DNA from: Clostridia bacterium
GTDB taxonomy: Bacteria; Bacillota; Clostridia; Christensenellales; Aristaeellaceae
Direction: 5' to 3'
Assembly: GCA_017465155.1 (NCBI GenBank)
Contig: JAFTWV010000077.1
Span: forward strand, 1-48,710
Length of the DNA: 48,710 nucleotides
Position numbers and translations under genes: made by a program. The notes beneath the pieces were generated by a model, which saw nothing but the letters and a program-made list of their open reading frames with translations, had not been told where the DNA came from and searched no databases. This document shows, piece after piece, positions 8,001-14,774 of the stretch. Within the stretch, counting starts at the first letter, position 1. Every line of letters begins with the position of its first letter.

Positions 8001-8709
8001 TCTCGTCTTCAAGGGTCTTGCCGGTCTGGATGCACATGAGGACTTCCTGCGCGTCCGCATCCTTTTCCTCAAGGTAGTGGCAGTCGTTTGTGGCGGCCAG
8101 CGGCACGTCCAGTTCCCGCGCAAGGGCGATCAGCTGGGGCAGAACGAGCTTCTCCTCACGGATGCCGTGATCCATGATTTCAATGTAGAAATTCTCCTTG
8201 CCGAAGATTTTCTGCATTTCGCGGACATAAGCGACCGCATCGTCATGCCGGCCGTCGAGAAGCAGCTTGGGCAGATCGCCGGACAGGCACGCGGACAGGC
8301 AGATGAGCCCCTCGTGGTGCTCGCGAAGAAGGGCATAATCAATGCGGGGCCGATAGTAATAGCCTGTCAGGAAGCCCTCGGAAATGAGGTACATCAGGTT
8401 TTCGTAGCCTTTGTTGTTCTCGCACAGGAGGATGAGATGGCTGTATTCGCGGCTGACGGAGGATTTATCCGTCCGGTCGCCGCCGGTGACGGGGCTGCCG
8501 CAGATATAGGCCTCGCAGCCGATGACAGGCTTCAGCCCCGCGTCCTTCATGGCGGAATAGAAGTCGATGCAGCCGTACATCACGCCGTGATCCGTGATGG
8601 CGCAGGCGGACATGTCCAGCGCCTTGAGCCGCTCCACCAGCTTGGGAATGCGGCACGCGCCGTCCAGCAGGGAATACTCGGTATGCAGGTGCAGGTGCGT
8701 GAAGGCCAT
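5038..8709 (-). CDS. dnaE: DNA polymerase III alpha subunit
   Basis: A 1223-residue replicative polymerase of the DnaE type. It opens with the PHP domain (FTHLHLHTEYSLLDGA, residues 3-18), followed by the C-family palm. The catalytic acid triad is visible: PDIDVDF at residues 407-413 (Asp408 and Asp410) and the third Asp at residue 560 in KMDFLGL. The fingers contain GRSDLVRRAMAKKK, and the C-terminal part has helix-hairpin-helix sequences and an OB fold (GFITLEDLTGQVECLVFP, around residue 1030). The last ~100 residues begin with a low-complexity linker rich in Pro, Arg and Gln. PolC-type exonuclease motifs are absent, so this is the DnaE that works beside PolC in Firmicutes. Its own promoter lies just upstream; gtrA and a HAD gene follow. 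Confidence 0.97.
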   Translation of the reverse strand: MAFTHLHLHTEYSLLDGACRIPKLVERLKALDMSACAITDHGVMYGCIDFYSAMKDAGLKPVIGCEAYICGSPVTGGDRTDKSSVSREYSHLILLCENNKGYENLMYLISEGFLTGYYYRPRIDYALLREHHEGLICLSACLSGDLPKLLLDGRHDDAVAYVREMQKIFGKENFYIEIMDHGIREEKLVLPQLIALARELDVPLAATNDCHYLEEKDADAQEVLMCIQTGKTLEDETRMRMETTQLYVKSEEEMRTLFRSCPDAIENTNLIAARCNVEFEFGVTRLPHFPVPEGETPLSMLTRLCREGIARLYPDAKAPDGDFPGDEPYTRLKYELDVITGMGYVDYFLIVWDFIHYAKSNGIMVGPGRGSGAGSIVAYSLGITMLDPLKYQLLFERFLNPERVSMPDIDVDFCYERRQEVIDYVARKYGADHVSQIITFGTMAAKGVVRDVGRVLGMSYADTDAVAKAIPFDLGMTLEKALKLSPMLRSMYEDQENVRRLIDTAMTLEGMPRHASTHAAGVLITGRPVVEFVPLQRNDEVITTQYPMGTIERLGLLKMDFLGLRTLTVIRDTLDMMRDLDETLDMKPEDIPMDDPEVYEMISAGDTDGVFQLEGGGMRTFLTNMKPGSFEDVIAAISLYRPGPMDSIPRYIQGKHNPETVIYETEKLRPILDVTYGCMVYQEQVMQIVRDLAGYSYGRSDLVRRAMAKKKHKIMAQEREYFVHGKLNADGTIDVPGCVRNGVPEAVAEHIYDEMTSFASYAFNKSHAAAYAVVAVQTGWLKRHHPVPFMAAILNSVYGNSGKIAAYIQYCRSRGIAILPPDVNRSGWKFTVTKDSSGQLGILFGLGAVKTVGQNAVAAIMRERENGPFKDIFDFCTRIDTTEVNKRVVESLIRAGAFDFTGVSRAKQLGVFESAMDASISRRKSNVAGQLSLFDMAFGGTPAFETANTYPDVPEQPLRVRLAMEKEVSGVYITGHPLDDYRELLEQFEFTTANLEDLEEREDHGMELDGRYVEMAGILTDVRGKATKKGAMMGFITLEDLTGQVECLVFPKVYERYQGLMAADDLVVLCGKLSIREEEAPKLLLDKLVPLDEWASSPESRSPRDRVTIPDEPGNRPRQAAAAQSRDARTKPHGHWQDPLTDAQHAARAPRKLFIQLDRARMDEAQRLLSLFPGSLPVYLHIPAEKATFLLPKLQWCDASPGCMERLSAAFGQQNVKLVEKKA

Positions 8710-8744
8710 GGCTGTTTCCTCCTGTCGTGACGATGGTTCGCCAT

Positions 8745-8773
8745 ATTATAGCACGTTTGTTCCGCTTTCGCAA
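8745..8773 (-). promoter_or_regulatory. dnaE promoter
   Basis: On the minus strand TTGCGA (8773-8768) and a perfect TATAAT (8750-8745) are 17 bases apart. An AGGAGGAAA ribosome site follows before ATG 8709. Confidence 0.8.
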
Positions 8774-8881
8774 TGGCGGGCATGACACGGGGTTTTGATA
8801 CGAATGGTAAAATGAGCAAAGGGCACAAGGGCAGATCACGGGCGATCGGAAAACCCTGTGATCCGTGCCTTCGCGGTACAG

Positions 8882-8910
8882 CAAAAGCGGCTGCCGTTCA
8901 GACAGCCGCT
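8882..8910 (-). terminator. terminator of the CD3324/ParB-like gene
   Basis: Read on the minus strand, AGCGGCTG (8910-8903) pairs with CAGCCGCT (8893-8886) around a 9-base loop and is followed by TTTT. It begins 5 bases after the stop codon at 8915. Confidence 0.8.
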
Positions 8911-8914
8911 GCGG

Positions 8915-9657
8915 TTATGCCAGATAATGCCCGTAATGCGCTAAAAAGTGCTCGTATTCATACCGGTCGGTGATCCAGAAGATCACCGGCGCTTCTTCGA
9001 TACCCAGCTGGTGGCAGGCTTCCCAGCGGTGGTTGCCGTCGTTGAGCTCGAACTCACCCTCCGACTGTCCCTCGGGGATCAGGTAGTGCACGATCAGCGG
9101 CGGCAGGTCGGCGCCGGATTTGACCGCCTCAATGATCAGCTGCACCTTGTGCTCCCACCAGCCGGGATGGATACGGAAACGCATGTTTTCCTCCGGTCCT
9201 GAGCAGCGGGTGAAGAGCTTCACGGGCATGGTCACTGGCCCCAGAAAGATACGGTCCACCAGCTTGAGGCCCTCGGAGAACTCCTTGTGGTCGCCGTCTG
9301 AAAGGAGGTAGGCGTGTACCCATTCCTCCAGCTTGCCGGCCTCGGCCCACTTCTTTGCATAGGTCAGCGTGCCTGCGTAGTCCATCATAACGGCCTCCCT
9401 TCGGTTGTATACGATTCGCTTGATGCTCTCGCAGGAAAGGTGATATGCTCCGGAGAGGTCTTCGATGGTTTCGCCCAGCGCGATCTGCGTGCGGATGTCC
9501 AGATTACGCGCCTGCACTGATCGCGGTAACCGCTGACGGCGCCCCAGTCCCGCCTTTTCTCCCGGGCGGGGATGTAGATCAGCTGGCCGGAGACATGCTT
9601 CTGTATCTGCCGCAGCAGCTCCGGCGGAAGAATGTCGCGGGCGTTCTCGTACTTCAT
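8915..9657 (-). pseudogene. CD3324-like HTH fused to ParB-like domain, frameshifted
   Basis: The reading frame from ATG 9657 (AAAGGTGG ribosome site) encodes the start of a CD3324-family protein: MKYENARDILPPELLRQIQK, then YIPAREKRRDWGAVSGYRDQ. The frame then breaks near 9518-9520; one missing G after the CAG codon would restore VQARNLDIRTQIALGETIEDL and the helix-turn-helix YHLSCESIKRIVYNRR. The rest continues as a second domain of about 150 residues ending in ELNDGNHRWEACHQLGIEEAPVIFWITDR, which resembles the ParB/sulfiredoxin-like fold. As sequenced, a short N-terminal piece and a separate 200-residue piece (possible GTG start at 9517) would be made. It may be a true pseudogene, a sequencing or assembly error, or a programmed shift. 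The fused architecture is unusual. Confidence 0.75.
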
Positions 9658-9748
9658 ATGCAGACCACCTTTCAGGCTTGATGATATCATACCGCCGGCA
9701 AAAAGGGTAGCCTGCAAATGATTCAGTGTGTTCTTGGCATAGGCAAAG

Positions 9749-10468
9749 TTACAGCGCGGCCTTGAGACATGCGTGCGCGCCGGACCAGTCAAGGTACGGG
9801 TCGGTCAGCGTGATGCGGCGCAGAGGCAGAGTCTGCAGGATGCGTTCCTCGCGGCGCTGACGTTCCTCAAGGCAGGCGATGTACCCGTTAAAGCCTGCCG
9901 CGCCGATGGAACGGCCGTATCCGCCGTCCGCATGGTAGGGGATGACCGCGTCCAGCCAGCCGGGACGCTCAGCGGCCGTCTGCTGCACGCGCCCGGCGAT
10001 ATCACTGACGTGCAGATACACCACGACCGGGTCAAGGGGCCGGATGATATCCGCGATCCGGCGGATGTGTGCTGCAGAGGCTTCTTCGTTCAGGTTGAAG
10101 CGCATCATGGTCTCGCACATGGGATTCTGCAGGAGAACACAGTTGAACACATGGGTCACGCTTTCCTCTGCGTCCCGGACAAATTGCCGCCATTTATCCA
10201 GCATGAGCGGTGCTTCCGTCTCCCAGGGCAGACCGTCGTAGATCTTGCAGGGCATCAGTTCTGTCAGCTGCTCCGGCGGGCAGTCGGCGAGGGAGACGAT
10301 CCTGCCGCGATGCAGCGCGTGGTATTCATAATCAGCCGGGTGGTTGCCCGTGCCCTCGTCGATGCAGCGGACGGTCTGTCCGCGCTGTGCAAGCGTCGCG
10401 GCAATAAAGGAAGCGGTGGTGCTTTTGCCGGAGCAGGGCAGCCCCTCCACGATGTAAAGACGGTTCAT
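9749..10468 (-). CDS. P-loop kinase-like protein
   Basis: About 239 residues with an N-terminal strand and Walker A motif, LYIVEGLPCSGKSTTASFIA (Gly8 to Thr16), typical of small-molecule or nucleotide kinases. The remainder contains no motif I can name, although a DEGTGNHPADYE segment early on and an Arg-rich region (RRIADIIRP) could form a Walker B and lid. The substrate is unknown. ATG 10468 overlaps the stop of the ABC-F gene (ATGA), so it is translationally coupled to it. This makes a role in the same antibiotic response conceivable, but nothing in the sequence proves that. Confidence 0.7.
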   Translation of the reverse strand: MNRLYIVEGLPCSGKSTTASFIAATLAQRGQTVRCIDEGTGNHPADYEYHALHRGRIVSLADCPPEQLTELMPCKIYDGLPWETEAPLMLDKWRQFVRDAEESVTHVFNCVLLQNPMCETMMRFNLNEEASAAHIRRIADIIRPLDPVVVYLHVSDIAGRVQQTAAERPGWLDAVIPYHADGGYGRSIGAAGFNGYIACLEERQRREERILQTLPLRRITLTDPYLDWSGAHACLKAAL

Positions 10469-11955
10469 CTGATCCCTCCCAGCGAAATGCTGTTCGTGCA
10501 TACATGGTCAAGGAACATTGCATCGTGCTCCACCAGCAGGAGCGTCGGCTCGTATTCCAGCAGCAGGCCTTCCAGCTGCACGCGGGAGAGCACGTCAATG
10601 TAGTTCAGCGGCTCGTCCCAGACATACAGGTGAGCCGGGGTGCAAAGGCTGCGGGCCAGCAGGAGCTTCTTTTTCTGTCCCTGTGACATCTGCCTGATGG
10701 GGCGATCGAAGAGGTCGCGGGTGAAGTCCATGTTCCGCAGGATGGCTTTGAAAAGTGTTTCGTCCACGCCGGCATAGCTGATGAAGTCCTTCATGGAGCC
10801 TGTAAGATTGTCTGTCTGCTGGGGGACGTAGGAAACGGTCAGCCCCGGCGCGACGGACACGCTGCCCTCCAGGCTGCCGCCTGCGCCGATCAGCGCCTTC
10901 AATATGCTGGACTTGCCGCAGCCGTTGGGGCCGGTGAGGGCAATGCGATCGCCGCGCCGCACGGCGAAGGTCACGTCCCGGCAGACTGTCCGCCCGTCGT
11001 ATACCACCGATGCGCCCTGCACGCTGATGAGTACGTCCTTGGGGTGGCGCAGCACGGTCAGCTTGAGGTCGCCGACCTTCTCCACGTTGTGCAGCAGAGA
11101 GCGCTTTTCGTCGATGGCGCGTTCCTTTCGGCGCAGGGCACTGGTGGCCTTCTTCATCATGGACGCTGCCTTTGCACCGACATAGCCGCGGTCAACAACA
11201 GCGGCCTCGCTGGGGGCAACGTGGAATTTGCCCTTCTCAGCCTTCGCGGACCATTCGGCAGTGCGGCGTGCAGATTCCTCCAGATGGCGGATGTCGCGCC
11301 GGAGCACCTCATTGCGGCTCTGCTCGTATTCATTCTGCTGGTTAAGCCTGGCTTCCCATGTGTCGTAATTGCCCTGCATGACCCACACATCGCTGCGGTT
11401 GAGGGACAGCACATGGTCAATGCAGCGGTTCAGGAATGCACGGTCATGGCTGACCAGCAGGAAGCCGTCCTTGCGGCGCAGGTAATCAGCCACCAGCTCA
11501 CGGCCGTGCGCATCAAGGTGATTCGTCGGCTCGTCGATCAGGGGATACACATCGTCCCTGGTAAAAAGCGCCGCAAGCAGTACCTTGGTCATTTCGCCCT
11601 TGGACAGTGTCTGGAAGGGACGGTCAAGGACGCTGTCATCCACGTCCAGCTGGTTTAGTTCGCATTGCAGCTGCCATTCCTCGGCATCCGGCGCGGCGTC
11701 CTGCATGATATCGCGGGTCGGACGAGCGGGATTGACCACCGGGAAGGGGAAGTAAACCGGTATGAGGGGCATGTCGATACGTCCCTCATGGGCATGCTGA
11801 CGCAGCAGCAGCCGGAGAAGGGTTGTCTTGCCCTTGCCGTTGCGGCCGATGAGCCCCAGCTTCCAGCTTGTGTCAAAGGTAAAGGATACATGCTCAAACA
11901 CGGGCGTATAGGAGCCGTCATAGGTAAAGGAAAGGTCACGAATGGATACCTGCAT
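10465..11955 (-). CDS. ABC-F ribosomal protection protein, Lsa-like
   Basis: A 496-residue soluble protein with two ABC ATPase domains and no membrane segment. Domain 1 has Walker A GRNGKGKTT (residues 37-45), signature LSKGEMTKV and Walker B LIDEPTNHLD. Domain 2 has GPNGCGKSS, the degenerate signature MSQGQKKKL and YVWDEPLNYID, the last being typical of Lsa/Vga/CplR-type antibiotic-resistance ABC-F proteins. A Lys/Arg-rich linker (about residues 215-295) would reach into the ribosome to displace lincosamide, streptogramin A or pleuromutilin drugs. The length matches Lsa(A)-type proteins. Expression is probably induced by drug through the leader upstream. Whether it confers resistance is inferred. 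Confidence 0.85.
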   Translation of the reverse strand: MQVSIRDLSFTYDGSYTPVFEHVSFTFDTSWKLGLIGRNGKGKTTLLRLLLRQHAHEGRIDMPLIPVYFPFPVVNPARPTRDIMQDAAPDAEEWQLQCELNQLDVDDSVLDRPFQTLSKGEMTKVLLAALFTRDDVYPLIDEPTNHLDAHGRELVADYLRRKDGFLLVSHDRAFLNRCIDHVLSLNRSDVWVMQGNYDTWEARLNQQNEYEQSRNEVLRRDIRHLEESARRTAEWSAKAEKGKFHVAPSEAAVVDRGYVGAKAASMMKKATSALRRKERAIDEKRSLLHNVEKVGDLKLTVLRHPKDVLISVQGASVVYDGRTVCRDVTFAVRRGDRIALTGPNGCGKSSILKALIGAGGSLEGSVSVAPGLTVSYVPQQTDNLTGSMKDFISYAGVDETLFKAILRNMDFTRDLFDRPIRQMSQGQKKKLLLARSLCTPAHLYVWDEPLNYIDVLSRVQLEGLLLEYEPTLLLVEHDAMFLDHVCTNSISLGGIR

Positions 11956-12023
11956 GAGTGATGTTGCCTCCTGTTTTGGTCGGGGAGGCGGGATGGTCGC
12001 CTATATTCTTTTTTGCGCACAAC

Positions 12024-12085
12024 AAAAAGGAGTCCGCACGGAATACGCGCATACCGCCACAGCAAACACACCGTCCTGTGCAGAC
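12024..12085 (-). terminator. leader attenuator hairpin of the ABC-F gene
   Basis: On the minus strand, GTCTGCACAGGA (12085-12074) pairs with TCCGTGCGGAC (12042-12032), allowing one bulged A and one G-T pair, and the second arm is followed by TCCTTTTTG (12031-12023). The same 5' arm can instead form a local hairpin (CCGTC with GACGG). The two structures exclude each other, as expected for a terminator/antiterminator switch. Confidence 0.65.
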
Positions 12086-12121
12086 GGCATTTGCCTCCCT
12101 GTCATGGGTTTAGCAGCGGGA

Positions 12122-12133
12122 TCAGTTGCGCAT
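12122..12133 (-). CDS. three-codon leader peptide M-R-N
   Basis: In the 210-base leader of the ABC-F gene, ATG-CGC-AAC-TGA runs from 12133 to 12122 and is preceded by GGAGGG at 12150-12145. It is followed, on the same RNA, by mutually exclusive hairpins. Very short leader peptides are known to control ABC-F resistance genes such as those of Listeria and Bacillus by stalling the drug-bound ribosome. A second tiny frame (ATGAAGGAGGGCTGA) overlaps its ribosome site. That this one is translated is inferred. Confidence 0.5.
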   Translation of the reverse strand: MRN

Positions 12134-12171
12134 ATCCGGGTCAGCCCTCCTTCATAACACATATTGGCCCA

Positions 12172-12200
12172 ATTGTAGCATACTGCCGCCCAATTGTCAA
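12172..12200 (-). promoter_or_regulatory. strong promoter of the ABC-F transcript
   Basis: On the minus strand a perfect TTGACA (12200-12195) is followed after exactly 17 bases by TACAAT (12177-12172). Transcription would start near 12165, giving a leader of about 210 bases. Confidence 0.85.
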
Positions 12201-12209
12201 CCAACCTTG

Positions 12210-12596
12210 CTGACAATGCCAAAGGCTCTTCGGTTTTCCTGATGTCAACTTCGGCTGGCTCCTGCGGCCCTCAGGTTCCTCCTGATTGGAACGCCCAACC
12301 ACACAAGGATACAAAAATGCCGGTGGCGCCGCGATGCCCGAATGGGGGCGCAGCGCCACCGGCAAACAAAGTAACAGACCACTTCTGCCTTTTTAAATTG
12401 AGCGGACTGTTTGAACGATCGGGGATCATTCAAAGGCGTTGTGGGTGGTTCGCCTGCGGGCGGGGCCTCCGGCGGGCAGGGAAGCATTCACATTCCTCGT
12501 CGCTTTCGCCTTCAGCGACTCGCGCCCACTGAATGCCCTGCACTCTGCAGGGGGGCTTCACCCCTTGCCTCTTTTTTGCATCCCTGGATGGGTGGG
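12210..12596. other. gene-free spacer with a GC-rich hairpin
   Basis: This spacer separates the ABC-F promoter from the esterase gene. It contains a 12-bp perfect stem (TGCCGGTGGCGC at 12318-12329 with GCGCCACCGGCA at 12353-12364) enclosing a second, inner GC-rich stem, then the two blocks of the intergenic repeat. I see no coding region; open frames here are not preceded by ribosome sites. Confidence 0.6.
12397..12588. repeat. intergenic repeat, uninterrupted copy
   Basis: Block 1 (12397-12446) and block 2 (12499-12588) lie 52 bases apart here and match the separated blocks at 3101-3150 and 3833-3937. Block 2 contains a perfect small hairpin, CCCTGCA (12536-12542) with TGCAGGG (12546-12552), and ends in a T-run just after the 3' end of the minus-strand esterase. 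Read on the minus strand the TTTGAATGATC segment can also pair with GATCGTTCAAA. The element may be a transcribed 3' structure or a non-autonomous mobile repeat. Confidence 0.7.
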
Positions 12597-13397
12597 TTAG
12601 TGCGTCAGCACGTCCTGAAGGAAGCGCGCGGCAAGTTTGGGCCATGCAGCACACTCCGGAACCACCTGATATGCATGATCAGCATCGGAGGTCAGCCAGT
12701 TGGCCAATGCAAGACCGTGACTCCCGTGAGGATAAATATGTACCTCCGTCAATACCCTGACGCGGCGCAGCGCAGAAACCATCATCAGCGTGTTTTCCAC
12801 CGGTACAGAGCCATCTTCCCACGTGTGCCACAGGAACGTCGGAGGAGTCTGCGCAGTAACGAGGTTCTCCAGAGAATGCTCAGCGTGCAGGGCGAGATCA
12901 TCAGAGCCCGTCAGATGCTCAAAGCTGCCGCGATGCGCGAACTCTCCACCGGTGATGACCGGATAGCTGAGAACCATCGCGTTGGGGCGCGCCTGCGTGG
13001 GCGTCAGGCCAAAGGATGCCATCAGCGCCTCGTCATGCCAGCGTACGCCGAGGCTGCAGGCTGCATGTCCGCCGGCCGAGAAGCCCGCAACGGCGATCGC
13101 ATCCGGATCGGCTCGATACTCTCCGGCGTGGGCGCGAACCCATGCTACTGCACAGGCCGTGTCCTCGACCGCACAGGGATAGCGGTTGGGCGAGATGCGG
13201 TACCACACGACGAAGGCGTTGAAGCCCATCGAAGCGAAGACCAGCGCAACCGGCTCAGCCTCCCGTTCGGACAGATGCTGGTAACCGCCGCCGGGGCAGA
13301 TGACGATGCTCTTGCGCGGATGCGAAGGATCAATGCTCATCGCCGGGATATACGCGTCCATGACGCAGTGGGGAAGCTGGATGCGTTCGTGGTGCAT
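12597..13397 (-). CDS. alpha/beta-hydrolase acetyl-esterase
   Basis: A 266-residue cytoplasmic esterase of the Axe/BD-FAE group (endo-xylanase-associated acetyl esterases). It has the oxyanion block VICPGGGYQHLS, the nucleophile elbow GFSAGGH, the acid in a WEDGSVPVEN region and the catalytic His in PHGSHGL. The family removes acetyl groups from xylan-type oligosaccharides; here that is inferred. No signal peptide is present. It is the last gene of a minus-strand run (P-loop, flippase, lipoprotein, esterase) and its stop is next to the intergenic repeat. A weak AAGGGATG ribosome site precedes ATG 13397. Confidence 0.85.
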   Translation of the reverse strand: MHHERIQLPHCVMDAYIPAMSIDPSHPRKSIVICPGGGYQHLSEREAEPVALVFASMGFNAFVVWYRISPNRYPCAVEDTACAVAWVRAHAGEYRADPDAIAVAGFSAGGHAACSLGVRWHDEALMASFGLTPTQARPNAMVLSYPVITGGEFAHRGSFEHLTGSDDLALHAEHSLENLVTAQTPPTFLWHTWEDGSVPVENTLMMVSALRRVRVLTEVHIYPHGSHGLALANWLTSDADHAYQVVPECAAWPKLAARFLQDVLTH

Positions 13398-13427
13398 GAT
13401 GATTCATCCCTTCTGTAAAAATGATTG

Positions 13428-14720
13428 TCAGCGGAACGGGTTCTCCATGGAACCGTCGCCTGCAGTGAAGACGTATGTGTCCAGTGACAGCGTGATCATC
13501 GGCCGTACACCGGGGGTCATGCTGGCAGCAGGAAGCGCCAGAGAGCCGCTGCCGTCCACCACAGGGTGCAGGCCGCTCTCAAGGCTGTCGCGCAGCCAGT
13601 ACAGCGCCTGTCCGGATTCCTGCTCAACGCCCTGCGCAGCGGCATAGGGCGTGGCCGAGCAGGTCAGGTCGGTCAGGCTGGTCAGATCGGTCATGGCGGG
13701 CAGCGTGGAGGAGGTGACGGCGGCGCGCTCGGCCTCCGTCAGGGTCAGGGCGGTGCTGGTTGCCACGGGGGATGCGTCGATCACTGCTTCGCACAGCAGT
13801 GTTGCCGTCGTGTTCTCTACGGACAGCACGCGCCAGAGCAGCGGGCTCTCCACTCCGCTTTCTCCCATGGGGTATGCGCCAAGGAGCACATAGGGCTGCT
13901 CGGCGGCGGCAGCTATCAGCGCAAGGTTGACGGCATACCGCGCAGACAGGTCAGCGGCACGCTCCTCATTGCCCAGGGCGGCATAGGCGGCGATCAGCCC
14001 GGCAGCATTGTCGAGGGAGGCGTCCGTTGCGTCCAGCTCGGCAGTCAGGGCGGCGCGGCATCTTTCAGCGCGGTCGGGCGCGTCCAGCACATCGCCGAGG
14101 GCCAGAAATGCGTTCATGGCTGCCAGATGGTCTCCGGCGTCGCAAAGAGCGCTGGCTTCTGCGTAGGCGGCCTTGTTCAGCGCGGCAGTGCAGTTCTGGG
14201 CGAACAGCGTGCTCTGGCCATAGCCGTCAAGGGACAGGAACAGGTCGCGTGCAGCGGCGTAGTCCCCTTCGGACATGAGCTTTCGGCCCTGCTGGATAGC
14301 CTTTTCGGGGATGGTCTTGCGCAGGTTTTCTGCGGCGGAGGCGCTGTCCTCAAAGGAGCCGAGCGCCTCGTAGCGATCCAGGGCCTCCTCCAGTTCTCCC
14401 GCTGCCTCCAGCTCAATTGCCTCGATATACTGCAGGTAGCGCGCGCTGCTCTTGAAGGGGTGAACGGCGTTCAGGTTGGCCCGTGCAAGCGCGGTGTCCC
14501 CCTCGGACAGGGCGTGCAGGCCGGCGCTGTACAGCGCGTAGTCCGCCGAGTCCTGATATTCGCCCAGCTGACTGAAGAGCATGGCAGCCATGTCACAGCT
14601 GCCGCTGCCAAGGTACAGCTGCGCTTCCTCGTAGTACTCCTGATTGGTGGGGCGGCTGCAGGCGGTTGCCGTCATGGACAGGCAGAGAATGGTCGTCAGC
14701 AGCAGTGATTTCTTCTTCAT
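13428..14720 (-). CDS. lipoprotein with TPR-like repeats and DUF6273-like C-terminus
   Basis: The product (430 residues) starts with a lipoprotein signal, MKKKSLLLTTILCLS, and a Cys at residue 21 after ATA, a slightly unusual lipobox. Next come Ala-rich helical repeats of TPR type (units like QEYYEEAQLYLGSGSCDMAAMLF, then recurring FLSLDGYGQS and FLALGDVLDA units) up to about residue 260. The C-terminal part, LLGAYPMG...LLWRVLSVENTTATLLCE, resembles the DUF6273 fold of exported Clostridia proteins. It would sit on the outer face of the membrane, with unknown partners. ATG 14720 follows GGGAGGG. It lies 54 bases downstream of the flippase gene. Confidence 0.7.
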   Translation of the reverse strand: MKKKSLLLTTILCLSMTATACSRPTNQEYYEEAQLYLGSGSCDMAAMLFSQLGEYQDSADYALYSAGLHALSEGDTALARANLNAVHPFKSSARYLQYIEAIELEAAGELEEALDRYEALGSFEDSASAAENLRKTIPEKAIQQGRKLMSEGDYAAARDLFLSLDGYGQSTLFAQNCTAALNKAAYAEASALCDAGDHLAAMNAFLALGDVLDAPDRAERCRAALTAELDATDASLDNAAGLIAAYAALGNEERAADLSARYAVNLALIAAAAEQPYVLLGAYPMGESGVESPLLWRVLSVENTTATLLCEAVIDASPVATSTALTLTEAERAAVTSSTLPAMTDLTSLTDLTCSATPYAAAQGVEQESGQALYWLRDSLESGLHPVVDGSGSLALPAASMTPGVRPMITLSLDTYVFTAGDGSMENPFR

Positions 14721-14774
14721 GCGATCCCTCCCGAAAACGTGGTGTAGGGATAGCATGCACGGATTAGGTATGGA

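Noticed and set aside
5068-8730. A 1220-codon open frame opposite dnaE
   Set aside because: It is the mirror of the strongly conserved dnaE in a GC-rich region and has no ribosome site or known domain.
8725-8765. A LexA box in the dnaE promoter
   Set aside because: Half sites CGAAC and GAACAAACG occur, but not in the CGAAC-N4-GTTCG arrangement.
12411-13418. A 335-codon plus-strand frame across the repeat and esterase
   Set aside because: Its first part is the translated repeat and the rest is antisense to the esterase with its GFSAGG motif.
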